This document shows positions 23,853-36,629 of a DNA stretch of 64,000 bases, piece after piece. The stretch comes from Ophiocordyceps camponoti-saundersi (nom. inval.). Lineage: Eukaryota > Ascomycota > Sordariomycetes > Hypocreales > Ophiocordycipitaceae. The translations under genes and the position numbers were made by a program. The first letter of the stretch is position 1. Each line of letters begins with the position of its first letter. The DNA lies in NCBI GenBank assembly GCA_003339415.1, contig PDHQ01000092.1, positions 1 through 64,000 on the forward strand, given 5' to 3'. A model generated the notes under the pieces. That model was not told the DNA's origin. It saw only the letters and a program-made list of their open reading frames with translations, and searched no databases.

Positions 23853-26800
23853 TACCTCGCCGCCTTAGGAAAAAAGTATTTCCGGCCGCAGTATATATAT
23901 ATATAAGGTATAAGTTAAAATACCCCTTATATAAAAAATTTTTCTTCCTCCTTTTTTCTTTTTCTCTTTAAGCTAGTTATATTATTTTTATCTTATTAAA
24001 TAAATTTTTCTCTAAGCCCTATATTCTATTATTCCGCTATTATATTCTTATAATTTTTTATTTTATTATTATTATTTTCTAAGCACTTTATAGCTATTCT
24101 TTCTTTTATTATTATTTTTTAAGCTTTTTATATTTATTAAGTTATTATCTTACTACCTTAATATATTATTTAGTAAGCTATAGTTATTATTTTATATAAT
24201 AAGCGGATATATTATAAAGGGGGACTTAGATAATAAAAGTATTATTATATAATAAAAGGTAAAATATTTATATATTCCTTATATTTAAAACTTTTATAAT
24301 AGCTATAATATTAATTACTAACGCGGTTATAAGGTAGCTTATAAAGCGTATAGGTAGCGGTAAAAATAATACCTTTAAGAAAAATACCTTTTTATTATAA
24401 ATATACGCTTATAGTAAGCTATCTATAATTTATAAATAATAGTTAAGGAAAGATAAGCTATTATTTTACTTATTTGCCCCCGCGCTAAAAAAAGTCCCTA
24501 GCCGGTACGCTTAGCTTACGCTAAAGTTTCTTATTTATATTAACTATTATTTATATTAACTACTTATAAACTATATTAGCTACTATTTATATTATACCGC
24601 CCCTAGTAACTAACTTTTACGCCCCTTTTACGCTTAAGTAATAATAATCCTTTACGCTTATCCTTTTTACTAGTAATATAATTACTATATTTACCTTATA
24701 TACCCTAACTTATAATATATTCTTAGTAATAATATAATATTAATAATAATAATAATAATAATAAGGCGCCCTCGCTATTAGCCTTAACTTTTTCGCCTTA
24801 TAATATAAAATATCTTTTTAATAATAAAAGAAATAATAATAATAGATTCTTAAGTAATAGTAAAATAAGCGGGCTATTTAGATTATAAACCGCTAAGTAA
24901 ATATTAATACGCGGAAGCGGGAAAATAAAAAAAAGAATAATATTTTTTACTAAATAATTATAGCGCTAATTAGTTTATATAATATATTAAGCTTACTTAC
25001 TACTATATAATACGCTATTTTCGCTAATTTATATATATTACCTAGCTTTTAGTTACTTAGCGCTTATATATAATACTTATCTTCCTTTTTTATTATATAT
25101 TAATAAAGTAAGTTTATATTAGCGCTTACGCGCGGCGCGTATAGCTTAGGAGCGGGATAGGCGAGACTCCTATTATTAATATTATATTAAATATTCTCCC
25201 CGCCTTAAAATATACCCTCCCCCGCCTAAGAATATATTCGTTATAAGTTAATATTAGTACTAAGCTATAGCTAGCGTTATAATAATCTCCTAAGTTAATT
25301 AACTATAGTAAAAGATTATAAAAAGAAAATAGAGAAAGTAAATATTAGCTTAAAGCTAATATAAGGAGGGAGGGGAAGCGGGTAAATAAGAAATAAAAAA
25401 GAATAAGGGGTAGAAAGGTAATATTATATTTATATAATAAGGGAGGAAAATTACTTAAGGGGAATAATTAGCTATAAAAAGCGCTTAAATAAGTATATAA
25501 TTAAGTTTACTTAAAGCTATTATAAAAATATATATCCCCTTATATAAATTTAAAATAGTTTAATATTATATAGCGTTTAAGGCTATTAAGCGGCTTTTAA
25601 ATTAAAATAATATAACTTTTTTATTTTATAAAAATAAGTTAATAAGGCGTTTTACCTTATAAGCGCTAACTTTTAGTATTCTTTATAATAAGGATTTTCT
25701 TAACTTTATATTTATAAAAAAATAAGTTATTATAAAAAAGATAAAGAAGAGGATTTAGCTAGGAGTTAATAAGTAATTAAAATAATAAAAGGTTACTAGT
25801 AATACGCTTAATAAAGTTAATATAAAAAGTAAGGTAAATATTAAGTAGCGTATTAAAAGTAATAGTAAGTAATATTAATATAGCTATTACCTTATACTTA
25901 CTTTTAAGGTAGTTAAGCTTTTAAAATAAATAGTTAGATTATATATAAGTAAAATTAAGCTATATAAAGTCGCTAATTTAAAACTATTTTATAAGTTAGC
26001 GAAACTTATTTAAGGAGTCTTATTATTATTACTAAGCTTAAGCGATAAAGGCTTATATTAGTTTAACGTTATTACGAAGAAAATAAGTAAACGCTATAGC
26101 TTAGCTTTTTAAGGAAAAGATAAGGGCGGCCGCCTCCGCCGGCTAGTTAAGAAAGGTAATATCGAAGCTATAAAGTAAGTAGTTAAGACTAATATTTATT
26201 ATAAATAAGTCCTAATTATTTAAGGTAAGCTAATAAATAAGTAAATAGCGTAGCTAGTTAAATTATAAAAAGGAGATTATATAATAAAGAAAAGCTTATA
26301 TTTTTTAATTTATACGCTTTATATTACTATTAGTTTAAAAGTAATACGCTATAGAAAATAGCTTATTAACCTTAGTAAGATAGTAAAAAGTAAACTAAAA
26401 GTAGCTTATCTAATTAAAACCGCGATTAGAAATTAACTTATAAGGGAAGCTATAAAATTACTACTAATATTAGATAAAGCGCTTAGTATATTACTTAGTA
26501 TTTATAAATATTATAGCTTTAAGCTAAATATATTTTAATAAGCGATTTATAATAATTATTAGAAAATAGGGCTAGGACTTTAAAGTAGTAAGTAGCTTAG
26601 TTATAAAGTTTATAAAAAGGGTTATTTTAAATTATTTAAAAGGGGGTAGCGGCTAAAGTAACTTTTAATAGCGCTAATAATTAAAGTAATCTTTATAATA
26701 ATAATAATTATAAATAAAATATACTATATTTATAAATATATTATCTTAGTAAAACTTATATTAAAAAAATATAAAAATAATATTCTTATTAAAGTATTTT

Positions 26801-29661
26801 ATTATAAAGGAATTATAAGTTTATTAGATAAGTATAATAATTAAAAGTTCTTATTTAGGAACTTAAAGATAGCCTTAGAATTATAACTATTTATAAGTAG
26901 AAATAAAGTAATCTATAACTTATTTATAAGTACCCGCTTTTAGCGGAAACTTCTAAGCGCCTAATTAAACTACTTAGCAGTATATATAATAAAGGAAATT
27001 AGTATAAAAAGCCTTTAATTAAAAATCTTATAAGGTTCTATTATAAAAAGGGGCTAAGGTATCCTAAGTAAGAGGTATAGCTATAAGAAACTAAGATAAG
27101 GCTAGGCTAAATTAAACTAGCTATAACTTAAAAAAGTAAATAAATACGGGCTATATAATCTAACTAAAGCGCTCCTTTATTTTATAGTAATTCTATTCTC
27201 GCTAGGAGAGCGCGTTAGGCCGCGACGCTTATACGCTAAAATAATACTAAAAGTAGAAATTAAAAAAAGTAAGTATCTTAGCCTAACGCGCTTAATATTC
27301 TATTATAGCTTTAAGCGTAGTAAAATACTTTAAAGCTTTATAATCTATAAAAATAAAAAATAGCTAAGTAACTTTATATAACTTAGTAAATTACGCTTTA
27401 AAGTAAAAAATAATAGTAAGAAGTTCTTTATTATAAATTATATAATTTTATTTTATAAGTAAAAGTTTCTTAAAATAATATATAATAAGCTAAAAGATAT
27501 AGTTTAAGCTAAACTAAGAAAAATACCTGCTAATTACCTTATTAGAATAGTTAGCTTTAATAATAATATTATAGTTTAAATTTTACTAGGCGAGGACAAA
27601 GGTAAAGATAAACGCGGACTTAAGCGTATTAAAAGTAAGCTAATACTTATTAGTCTAATAAAAGGGCGCGCTATATTTCGTAAGCTTAACTAAGGGGGCT
27701 ATAAGGTTTAAAAAGTAAAGTATAAAATTATAATAGAAGTTAGTAAACTTAAGAAAATTATATATACCTTAGATATAAGTTAGCGCTTTTTATTTTAAAA
27801 TTATAAAAACTTTAGTAAGGTTTAGCTATATTTCTTTACTAGCGTAAATAATAAACCTTAAATACTTAACTTTAGAAATAGTTAAGTTATATTTATTAAA
27901 GTTAAGGAAAAGCCTAGCTTAATAGAAATATAAGAGTATAACGCGTACTTTACGCTAATAATTAAAATAAGAATTTTCTAAATAAATAAAAATATTATTT
28001 AAATATATTATAATAAGATCTTTTAAGGAGTTATTAAAAGTAATATTAATATAACGCTAAAATATAATAAGCGTACTTATAAGGCTAAAAAGGTAAATAA
28101 AGTATTCGAATAAATTAAACTAAATATAGAAAGCTATAAAATATTCCTTACCCTTTATAATATAATACTTATAAAAAGCGGTATAAATATTAAGTTTTAT
28201 AAACTAATAAGTACTTAAAAAGCTATAAAATATCTTTTTAATAAGTAAAAAAAGATAATAATCTTACTTTATTACCTTATTTAAGGCGCGATAATTAATA
28301 TAAAAGCGCTACCCGCTTCTTAGCTTTTTCGTAAGTAAGATAGGGGCGGCTATAAATAATAAGCTAGCGCGGATCTATCTTTTATTTATTAAGTTAATAA
28401 TTTATTTCTAAACCTTAAGGAGATACTTATAAGGTATATTATAAAGTAAGCTTTAAGGTAAAAAGGGTAAGGAATTATTAAGTTTTTAGCAGAGTTAGAT
28501 ATAATAGTTATAATTACCGTAGTAAAGGGGTAGCATGCTTACTTTCTCCTTATTAAAAAGGTTAGCAAAATCCGATATTTTAAAAAATAAAAAGGGGCTT
28601 ATAATTAAGGTAAAGGTTATAATATATAAAATATAAGAGATATCTTATAAGCTAATAGCGAGGAATTAGTAACTAATACACTATTAGGATATATAATAAG
28701 TAAGGGCTATAAAAATAAAGCTAAGGATAATTATAATAAGGTAAATAATTTACTAAGATTTAAAATATAAGATAACTAATCTGCTAGTAAAGTAAACTAT
28801 AACTTCCCGCTTACTAAGATATAATAAGATATTATTATATATTATTTAAAATAAGCTAAGAATTAAGTTTTAAGTAAAGCTAAGAATTATATATATTATT
28901 ATAAGTAACTACTAGCTATTAATATTAGCTATAAAGCGGATAAGGTAGTAGATAAATAAGTATAGCGTAAAGCGTATATACTACTAATAATATATCTATA
29001 TAATAGTATAAATAACTTATAAGTAAGAGAGGGGAATTCGCTTTAGCTAATAGCGTTATATAAAAAATTCGCTTATAATAGCGTAGTAATTATAGCTATT
29101 ATTTACTTATATAATAATAAAAAAAATAAAATTTATAAATATAAAAAGAAGGAGGGGAAGCGAGTTTATATTCTAACTAATATTTATAAAATAATTATTT
29201 AGTATTTTATAAATAATATTATTATAAGAGTCTTTCCCTTATAAGAGACTTAATATAGGGGGGATTTATTTCCTTAGTTTAAAGTAAAGTCCTCCTCCTT
29301 TTTTATAATATTTATAAAATAAACTAAAGAGGCTAGTAAGGGAGGATTAAGCTTATACTTATATAAAAAATAGCTAATACCGCTATAGTAAAAATAGCGG
29401 CCCTTAGCGCGCCGCTTTATAATCTTATCGCTATTAGCCTTAGTTACTTAATAATAAGTTTTACCGCTATAGCTATTCTAGCCTTAAAAGGGGAGATTAC
29501 TATATTTACTAAAGCGTAGCTAAGTGCTAGCTTAGTATATATTAATTATTAGGGTATCTTAAGATAGCCTAAGAGCGGAAGATAAATATATCTAGCTTTT
29601 ATTTTTAAGGCGGAATAACTTAATATTTATAATAATAACGCGGATTTTAATAATAGCGATA
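23853..29661 (+). pseudogene. B internal region, main part (unrecognised coding relic)
   Basis: Starts with a TATA-like ttatataaaaaa and a CT-rich leader (23930-23970), conserved in the second copy at 61540-61575. A taa microsatellite sits at 24741-24764. From about 25650 to 29200 the + strand contains long stretches where stops are rarer than expected for this composition and are all TAA/TAG. An example is 28640-29170, conceptual pieces NIRDIL, NSEELVTNTLLGYII and YKKKEGKRVYILTNIYK. I do not recognise a retroviral protease, RT or integrase. The product is unknown. The last five bases are the ATATA target site of copia D. Confidence 0.5.
24741..24764. repeat. (TAA)n microsatellite in B
   Basis: About eight taa units followed by ggcgcc. 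Conserved at the equivalent place in the second B copy (62343-62363), so it is part of the element rather than a later expansion. Confidence 0.85.
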
Positions 29662-29666
29662 ATATA

Positions 29667-29942
29667 TATTAAGGTATCTCACGATGCCTTAACAGCCTCG
29701 TATTATCCCCACAGCCTCGTCCCTTCGTACGGCCTTCCTAAGTTATAAGGAACCTTTATATAAGATCCTTCTAATCTTATAACTCCTTACTCTACTCTTT
29801 ATATTCCTTACTATTACTTTATACGTTTAATTAGGTATTTAGATAGCTACCCTCCCCGTACATTATATACGAGAGGGTAATTACGATAATATACTCCTTT
29901 TTAAAACCCTTACGTTACTAGTAATAGATAGCTTATCTAATA
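29667..29942 (+). repeat. D 5' LTR
   Basis: 276 bp. It keeps several ancestral CpA/TpG sites (ctcacgatgcc, ccccacagcc) that are TpA in the 3' LTR. Preceded by TSD ATATA. Confidence 0.95.
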
Positions 29943-29999
29943 CTAATTAGTATATTAGGTAATATATAGATTAGCTAAGACGGAAAAGATAACTACGGA

Positions 30000-31960
30000 T
30001 AAAAAGATTAGTAATCCGTTATACTTAACCTTACCCTCTCGTATAACTTAGTAGTATATATAATAGCTATCTCGTATAATAGAGAAAGAAGATAAGTTTT
30101 TCCCTATACCGAACCCCCTTAGATAATAACGATAGCTTTACGTGCCCTATTATCCGATAAGAATTCTTATACGCCCTTAGCACCTTTAAACGCGCCTACG
30201 CTTACGTATACTTAGCCCGAACCGACTTAGGTAACCCCGGAACTAACCTAGACCTAAGCTTAGGAACTTAACCCGATTACGTATAAAAAGATAGCCGAAG
30301 GAAGCACTATCCCGGTCTATATATAGTAAGTAAAAACTAGCTTAGATTTCTAGGAAACTAACTTAAAGATTATAGATAGACCCTCGGATATTAAACTTAT
30401 AATATATATAGGAAAGATTATATATAAAGTAATATACTCGAGAATTAGGGGCTCCTTTCTTACTAGAAGCGCCTAGGAAGACTTTTATAGATAAACCGAA
30501 TACTAAGTAAAGTAAGTTTCTTATCCGTTTCCTAAAGCTTTCTTATAGCTTTTTAAAAAATAAGGCGTTACCGTACGATAAATTAGCAGCTTCGTTAAGA
30601 AATTCCTCTCCGTAATTAAAGCTTCGTATAATTATATTTTAGCTACCTCTTCGATAACCTTAGTAACCCCTACCTTAGAGCCTATCTAGAAAATTATCCT
30701 ATTAATTAAGGTTCCCCTTTATATAACTCCTAGCATAACTCTTAATATAACCCCGTATAAAGCGAAGGAAATATTAAACTTATCTATAGCTCTCGTAATA
30801 ATCCTAAAAAGCCCGGCCTTTATTCTTCCCCCCGTACGACCGATTTATAATAGCCCGATTACTCTTAAGAAAGTTATAGTATTTAGTAAAAGCTAGCGAA
30901 AAGATTAGAACTACTTAGGCTATCCGTACGATATCTTATATAATAAAGCTAAGCTTTTTATATCGTATTACCGATAAATTAGTATTACCGAAGACTAATA
31001 CTATATTATCTTCTCGGATATTCTTATAAGCCTAGCGTAGTTATATTACCTCTATTATATAGGACCTAAGAAGAGGTAAGATAAGATTTATTAAATACTC
31101 GATTCGTATTTTAATACGATAACGAATCGTATATAATACTAGGCCGATTAGACTAGTACGATTTTTACTTCTATATAAAGGAAATACTTAGAGAAAACTA
31201 TATTAGAAGTCCTCGAGGAATTAATTAAGAAAATATAACTTATATAACGTGCCCTTAGCGAAGGGGAAACTTAACTTTACGCTACGATAATAAGGGCCTA
31301 CTATAAGGTACCGGAACTTAAGCTAGTACTTCTCTCTACGAAGCCCTCGTACGAAGAGTTTTTCTCTATTCTTCGCACGTTGCTCTAAGTTACCCTTAAC
31401 CGTAAGAAAACGTCCGACTAATTTTTTATTAATCGATATTATCGTACGAACTCCTTATAACTAAATTTACCCTAATTAAAGTTCCGTATAGGCAAATTTA
31501 AATAGGTCTAGTAAGAGGACCGCCGCCTATTACCTCGTATAAAGAAGCGCTATTTTATTTATAAGAAGGAAGGGTATTAGTTAACGAATTATAAGTAAGG
31601 GGACTTCGACCGCGCGAGAAAAGCGTACTTTACTTTATACGAAGAATTCGATAAGGACCCCCCTACGGACGACGAATTCGAAGCCTTCCTCCTTAAGTAT
31701 AAGGGATATAATATTATTAATAACCTTAATAACTTATCGTACGAAGAGGAAGATAAGGACGCTTTTAAGGAAGCTGCCTAATTTATCCTTTTAAGTGCCC
31801 TTATATATCGATTTATAAGGGAAAATATCTTCGCACGGTAAACTATACGACTAAGTAATTAAGTTTTTCTCGTAAACGCTTATTATATAAAATACTAAGG
31901 ATAACTTTAGGATACTAGCGCTACGAACTTCTTTACTATTAATAAAGATTAGGCCGAAAT
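30000..31960 (+). pseudogene. gag: D gag relic with zinc knuckle
   Basis: Region between the 5' LTR and protease. Near 31540-31780 the + strand reads KRYFIYKKEGYxLTNYK then ARKAYFTLYEEFDKDPPTDD. This corresponds to the CX2CX4HX4C knuckle and the conserved acidic tail of gag in fungal copia elements, with the Cys codons changed to Tyr by RIP (TGT to TAT). Upstream (30100-31500) the frame is broken by many TAA/TAG stops but keeps high CpG. No usable start remains. Confidence 0.75.
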
Positions 31961-34900
31961 ATTCATATAAGAGAATCTAAATATATAAATTAACTAGACC
32001 TTAAGTATTATAATAATTAAGTTTAGTAGCTTAGCTACTATAACCTTAATTAGTATAATTAATATTAACGGCCCTTTTAGTATTATATAGTACTATATTC
32101 TTAATACCCCTACGCTATTCTTTCTTTCCCTCGGAGATATAGATTACTTAAGGGCATACTTCGATAATATTAGGAATATTATCGTACGCGAGGATAGTTA
32201 GACGATCCCTATCGTACGGAAATAGAGATATTTATTCTTCTATATATTTCTACGCGAAGCCGCTCTTTTCTTTATAAAAGCATAGCTCCGTTATTTATAC
32301 CGTTACTTTAGGCACCCTTATATAGAATATCTTTATAACTTACTTCGGAACGTAGGTTATAGTAACGTCTCCGAAATATCGCTTTATATAATAAAGAAAT
32401 TCTACTACTAATACTAAATATATAACCCCTTACTATAGCGATTTAAATTCTTAATTAAGGATAACGTCTCTTTTAATTATAAGATTATTATAGATATCGT
32501 ATAACTAGGTAATAAGAACGCTCTTTATATTATTAATAAGGCTATATCTTTCTAAGCTACTATCTTCGTATAATTACTCTTTACTTAAGATATATAGAAC
32601 GCCCTCTACTACTATTAGATTACTATTTACTAAAGCCCTCCGGATATTATTATATATAACCCTAGTATAAACTTTTCTTCGGATAAATTCCGTTCTTCCG
32701 CACGAATTATCGGTTTATTATATAAGGAAATACTTATTAAGGCGCACTAGGTAGTTAGTAAGGTTAAACGCTTATATATCTCTCTTCGATATATATACGA
32801 TATACTTAAGGAAAACCTTAGAGACTAAGCTAACGATAATATAATCCTCTAACTTATAGTAAAATACTTAAATAATATAGTAGGACCTAATAGCTTTATA
32901 CCTATACTCTTTATTTTCGGTATATACCCTTATATTTACGGTACCTCGCCCTTATCCCCGGATATTATCGTATAGGCGACTATAATTTAAAAGATAATAA
33001 AGGTAATTCGGGAACTTCGTGCGAAGAGAGATATTAGCCGCGTACTTATTACGCGAAATAGACCTCGCTTATATAAGAACCTTATACTTCCCTTTTATTC
33101 TTAAGTAATAGTCTAGCGCGAACGCCGTAGCTAAATAGGACCGTACGAACTTTTAGTAATTAAAGGGTAATTTATTTTTATAAACCTTCCTAATAGCCTT
33201 ACTAAGTTCTATATAATATAGATTAAGCTATATTTTCCGCCTAACGAAGCTCTTATAAAAGAAGCTAATATTTATATAAAAAGATTTACTATTAAGATTC
33301 CGTATCGTAGCCTGCGGGGATATAAGGATTTTACTAATCGTACGGTAGATTTATTTATCTCCCTCGCTTTCCTCTCGGAGAAAGAAACGAAAAATACTAC
33401 CCTCGCTATATAACTCCGTTAAGATAGTATTATTATAACCCCTAGCCTCCTGTTTAAAAAATTAAACCGCGCTAAAATCGATAGCCTTACCGCTTAGGAT
33501 ATTTTTATCTTTATATAATATAACCCGGCTAAGTATAGCTAGCTATATATCTTCTATATAAGGCTTATATAAGAAATTAAGAATAAGACTATAAAGCTAT
33601 ATAAGAAATTATAACTTATTATATAAGGCTACGCTAATACTAATAAGGCTACTATACTTACTTAATCGCTTATAATCTTATAAATAAGCTAAAGACTAAT
33701 CTTTACTCTAGGCCCTTCTCTTATATAGTTATACGGTATATATAGAGAGCTACGCGATATTACCTAAGCGTATATATAGTTATATAACCGCCTAATAAGA
33801 CCGATTTTTATATAATTACCGAAAGAGATATAGGACCGCTTCCTAAAAAGTATTATTTTATATATCTATTATCCGCTATATAGAATAGTAAAATTAAGCG
33901 TTTACTAATTTAAAATATATTATAAATATTACTATATAAACTTAAAAATAATAACTTCGATATATAACTTATACTTTCTCTTTATATTTACTAGCTTAGA
34001 TTCCTTTAGCCTTATAGGAATATAGACCGACGATACCCTCTCCTTTATCTCTCCCGCCTTCTTAGCCCTCGAGGAAGAATCCCTTAAGAAATAGAACCTT
34101 CGTGCGAAGCCGAAAATACGCCTCTCGCACGAGACGCCGATTAAATTTAATAGCGGACGAATTTCCCTCGAAGGCGATAATATTCTTTTTATATAGAAAA
34201 GATAAGCTAAAATACTATAGGTTATTAACCCGGCTAAAGAAAACGCTCTATAAGCGTACCTCTCGTAACGCGTACGAGGAGCGTATATCTCGTTAATCTA
34301 CTAGCTTAAAGTAGCGTATAACCTCTTAGCCGCTACTTAAGTTTAGGAACCGATAGCGGAAAACTATAACGCCCTAAACGCCCGCGTACGATAGTAAATT
34401 AAGAACGCTAACCGGGGATTATATTTTATTCCTCTTAACCTCCCTTATACGAAGCTTTAGATTTTTACTAATAGCTTATTTACGAATAATAAAGACTTAT
34501 CTTCGTAGATAAGATTCGTAATTATATTAGGTAAAGAGGTAGCTTATACGAAGAATAAAGTCTCTATTTACGGTAATATTATATATTAGTCCTTAACGAA
34601 ATATAAGAGAGTAACGCGTAGCGTGCTTATAAGTAAATTATATAATATCGTATAAGGAATTAATAATAATATCGCCCTTAATATTACGCTTTAAAAGATT
34701 ATACGTAGTCTCTCTTTGCTAGATATCCCTCTCGTGCTTTATACGGACTTATACTTTTTTTATAACTACTTAGTTAAGCTTAGTAATACGAGGGAGAAGA
34801 GGCTTATAATTAATATTATAGCCTTACGCGAATCGTATAAAAGAAAGGAAATTACCGAGATATTTTAGATCGATAGTAAAGATAACTTAGTAAACGCTAT

Positions 34901-35010
34901 AACGAAGAAAGGCCCGAATAACGCTCTTATATAACTAGTTATAATAAATAAGATTATAATTAGGATAGAAGTAGTTATTAAAAAACTCGCGCTACTATCG
35001 CCGCCCCCTA
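31960..35010 (+). pseudogene. pol: D copia pol: protease, integrase, RT, RNase H relic
   Basis: Read on the + strand. Protease C-terminal part: LNTPTLFFLSLGDIDYLRAY (about 32100-32165). GAG-pre-integrase: LRYLYRYFRHPYIEYLYNLL (32285-32345). Integrase C-terminal block: IGPYELLVIKG, then FINLPNSLTKFY (33130-33220). RT: ELRDITQAYIQLYNRLIRPI (33740-33800), then IQTDDTLSFISPAF (34020-34062) and LSHETPIKFNSGRISLEG (34114-34170). RNase H: IFTNSLFTNNKDLSS (34450-34497), LTKYKRVTRSVLISKLYNIV (34590-34650) and the downstream NTREKRLIINIIALRESYKR segment near 34800. The domain order is Ty1/copia and the block sequences are those of a copia lineage common in Pezizomycotina. The 64-codon open stretch at 34102-34296 is an out-of-frame shadow of this pol. 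Confidence 0.93.
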
Positions 35011-35103
35011 AGCTTATAAATTTAACGCTATATAAAAAGAATAAAATAGCTGCCGCCCTTTACCTTATATTACCTAATAATAGCGAGAACGGACCGCTAG
35101 TAA

Positions 35104-35335
35104 TACGATAAGTTTATTATTATCGTTATTATTATCGTTATCGTTTTTATTATCTTTCTCTTTTTTATTAAAGTTATTATCTAACTTATCCTCCTCCTCC
35201 CTAGCCCCCTCTTCTTCCTCCTCGTTATTATCGTCCTCGTTATTATTTTCTTCGTCTTCGTCTTTATCCTCGTTCTCGTTATCTTTATTATTATTTTCTT
35301 CCTTATCCTCGTCTTCGTCCTTATTATCGTGCGAC
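35104..35335. repeat. Low-complexity TTA/TCG/CTC-rich tract in D
   Basis: Simple-sequence region made of ttattatcg, tcctcctcctcc and ttcttcgtc type words. Translated on + it is Ser/Leu-rich; translated on - it is a run of Asp, Glu and Asn. Either could be a real low-complexity protein tail. The strand cannot be decided from this tract alone. Confidence 0.75.
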
Positions 35336-36340
35336 CGGAAATAATTATAATATTAGCCCTTCGAATCCTAAACGTAAAGCCCGTAAGCCCCGCCCTAATA
35401 ACCGTAAATACGGCGGTAACTTAAGAATAGACCGCTACTATAATAAAGGTAGCGACGGGCGTAGAGGCCCTACGCTAGGAACTAACCGGCCGATTAAATT
35501 ATTACCGCCCGATAATAGCTAGGGCGGCGTATAACCTTAGAGATAAGCTTAACGGCCGTCTCTTCGGCGCGAAGGCGTAAAGCTACGTTATAAAAAGTCG
35601 CCGAAAGGTAGCGATATTCCTCGTTCTATTATATAATTAGCTTATATTTACGAAGATACCTCGTATAAAGAGAATACGTACGCTAATCGCTACTTAAAGG
35701 AACTTAGCGTAGATAGCGTCGTCGCTTTTAAAAGTAATAATAATAGTCCCGTTAGAAAGGGGAAAGCGCCCGAGGATTATAACGATAAATATAATTATTA
35801 TATAATTTCTTATTCTTTTTTTTCTTATTCTTCGTTATTATATAAGGAGATAGCGGCTATAATAGCGACTAATAATAGTAATAGTTATAATAGTAATAAT
35901 ACTATTATAGCTATTACTATAAAAAATAAAAAAAGGAAGAATTTTTCTTTCGTACGAAAAGAAAAGGAAGGTATTTCTTATAATTAATAGAACTTACTAG
36001 CTATAAATAGTAGCCCGAAAATTTCTACTAACTAGCTACCTTTATCGTATTTTCTTTCTTTTATATTTTCAGCTACGCTTACGAGTTCTACTACGTACGA
36101 AACCTTCGAGCCTTAAAATAATACCGATCTTAAGCGTATAAAGCTAATAAATTACTCTCTCGATAAGTAATCCTCCCTTACCCGCCGTACGAATATCTCC
36201 CTATATAAGTAAACTTTATACGATACTCCGCACCGTATAATAGCTCTCGCTACGCGATAACCTTAACCGTATAAGCGCTATAACTACTTATTATTACTAA
36301 GCGCTTATTAAGGAAGCCGCACGGTATATTATAAAGAAAA
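35336..36340 (+). pseudogene. D extra 3' region with Arg/Gly-rich frame
   Basis: About 1 kb between RNase H and the 3' LTR. A + frame near 35365-35500 reads NPKRKARKPRPNNRKYGG, then NKGSDGRRGPTLGTNRPIKL, with no stop for roughly 50 codons. It continues with RIP-type stops to about 35625. The product would be strongly basic, resembling RNA-binding Arg/Gly tails. Copia elements do not normally carry a separate ORF here, so this may be an acquired gene, a C-terminal extension of pol, or untranslated sequence that happens to be open because of its high CG content. No homologue is named. Confidence 0.4.
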
Positions 36341-36348
36341 ACTATAAG

Positions 36349-36624
36349 TATTAAGGTATCTTATAATACTTTAATAGCCTCGTATTATCCTTATAGCCTC
36401 GTCTTTTCGTATAGCCTTCCTAAGTTAAAAGGAACCTTTATATAAGATCCTTCTAATCTTATAACTCCTTACTCTACTCTTTATATTCCTTACTATTACT
36501 TTATACGTTCGATTAGGTATTTAGATAGCTACCCTCCCCGTACGTTATATACGAGAGGGTAATCGCGATAATATACTCCTTTTTAGGACCCCTATATTAC
36601 TAGTAACGGACAGCCTATCTAATA
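36349..36624 (+). repeat. D 3' LTR
   Basis: 276 bp, pairing with 29667-29942. More CpA/TpG sites are converted to TpA than in the 5' LTR. Followed by TSD ATATA. Confidence 0.95.
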
Positions 36625-36629
36625 ATATA

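Larger units (their letters stand above)
29667..36624 (+). mobile_element. Element D: complete Ty1/copia element, least decayed of the nest
   Basis: 6958 bp, two LTRs of exactly 276 bp with ends TATTAAGG...CTAATA (RIP forms of TGTTA...TAACA) and TSD ATATA (29662-29666, 36625-36629). Coding is on the + strand. The gag zinc knuckle, protease, integrase, RT and RNase H can all be read through RIP stops. CpG words such as cgtacg are far more frequent than in the host element. The stretch between RNase H and the 3' LTR (35100-36348) is longer than needed and contains an extra Arg-rich frame. D sits at the sixth level of nesting (I, H, G, A, B, D). Confidence 0.95.

Noticed and set aside
34102..34296. 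64-codon open frame on the + strand
   Set aside because: It overlaps the D pol relic in another frame; the true frame here reads LSHETPIKFNSGRISLEG between RT and RNase H. Basic composition comes from CpG-rich Arg codons.
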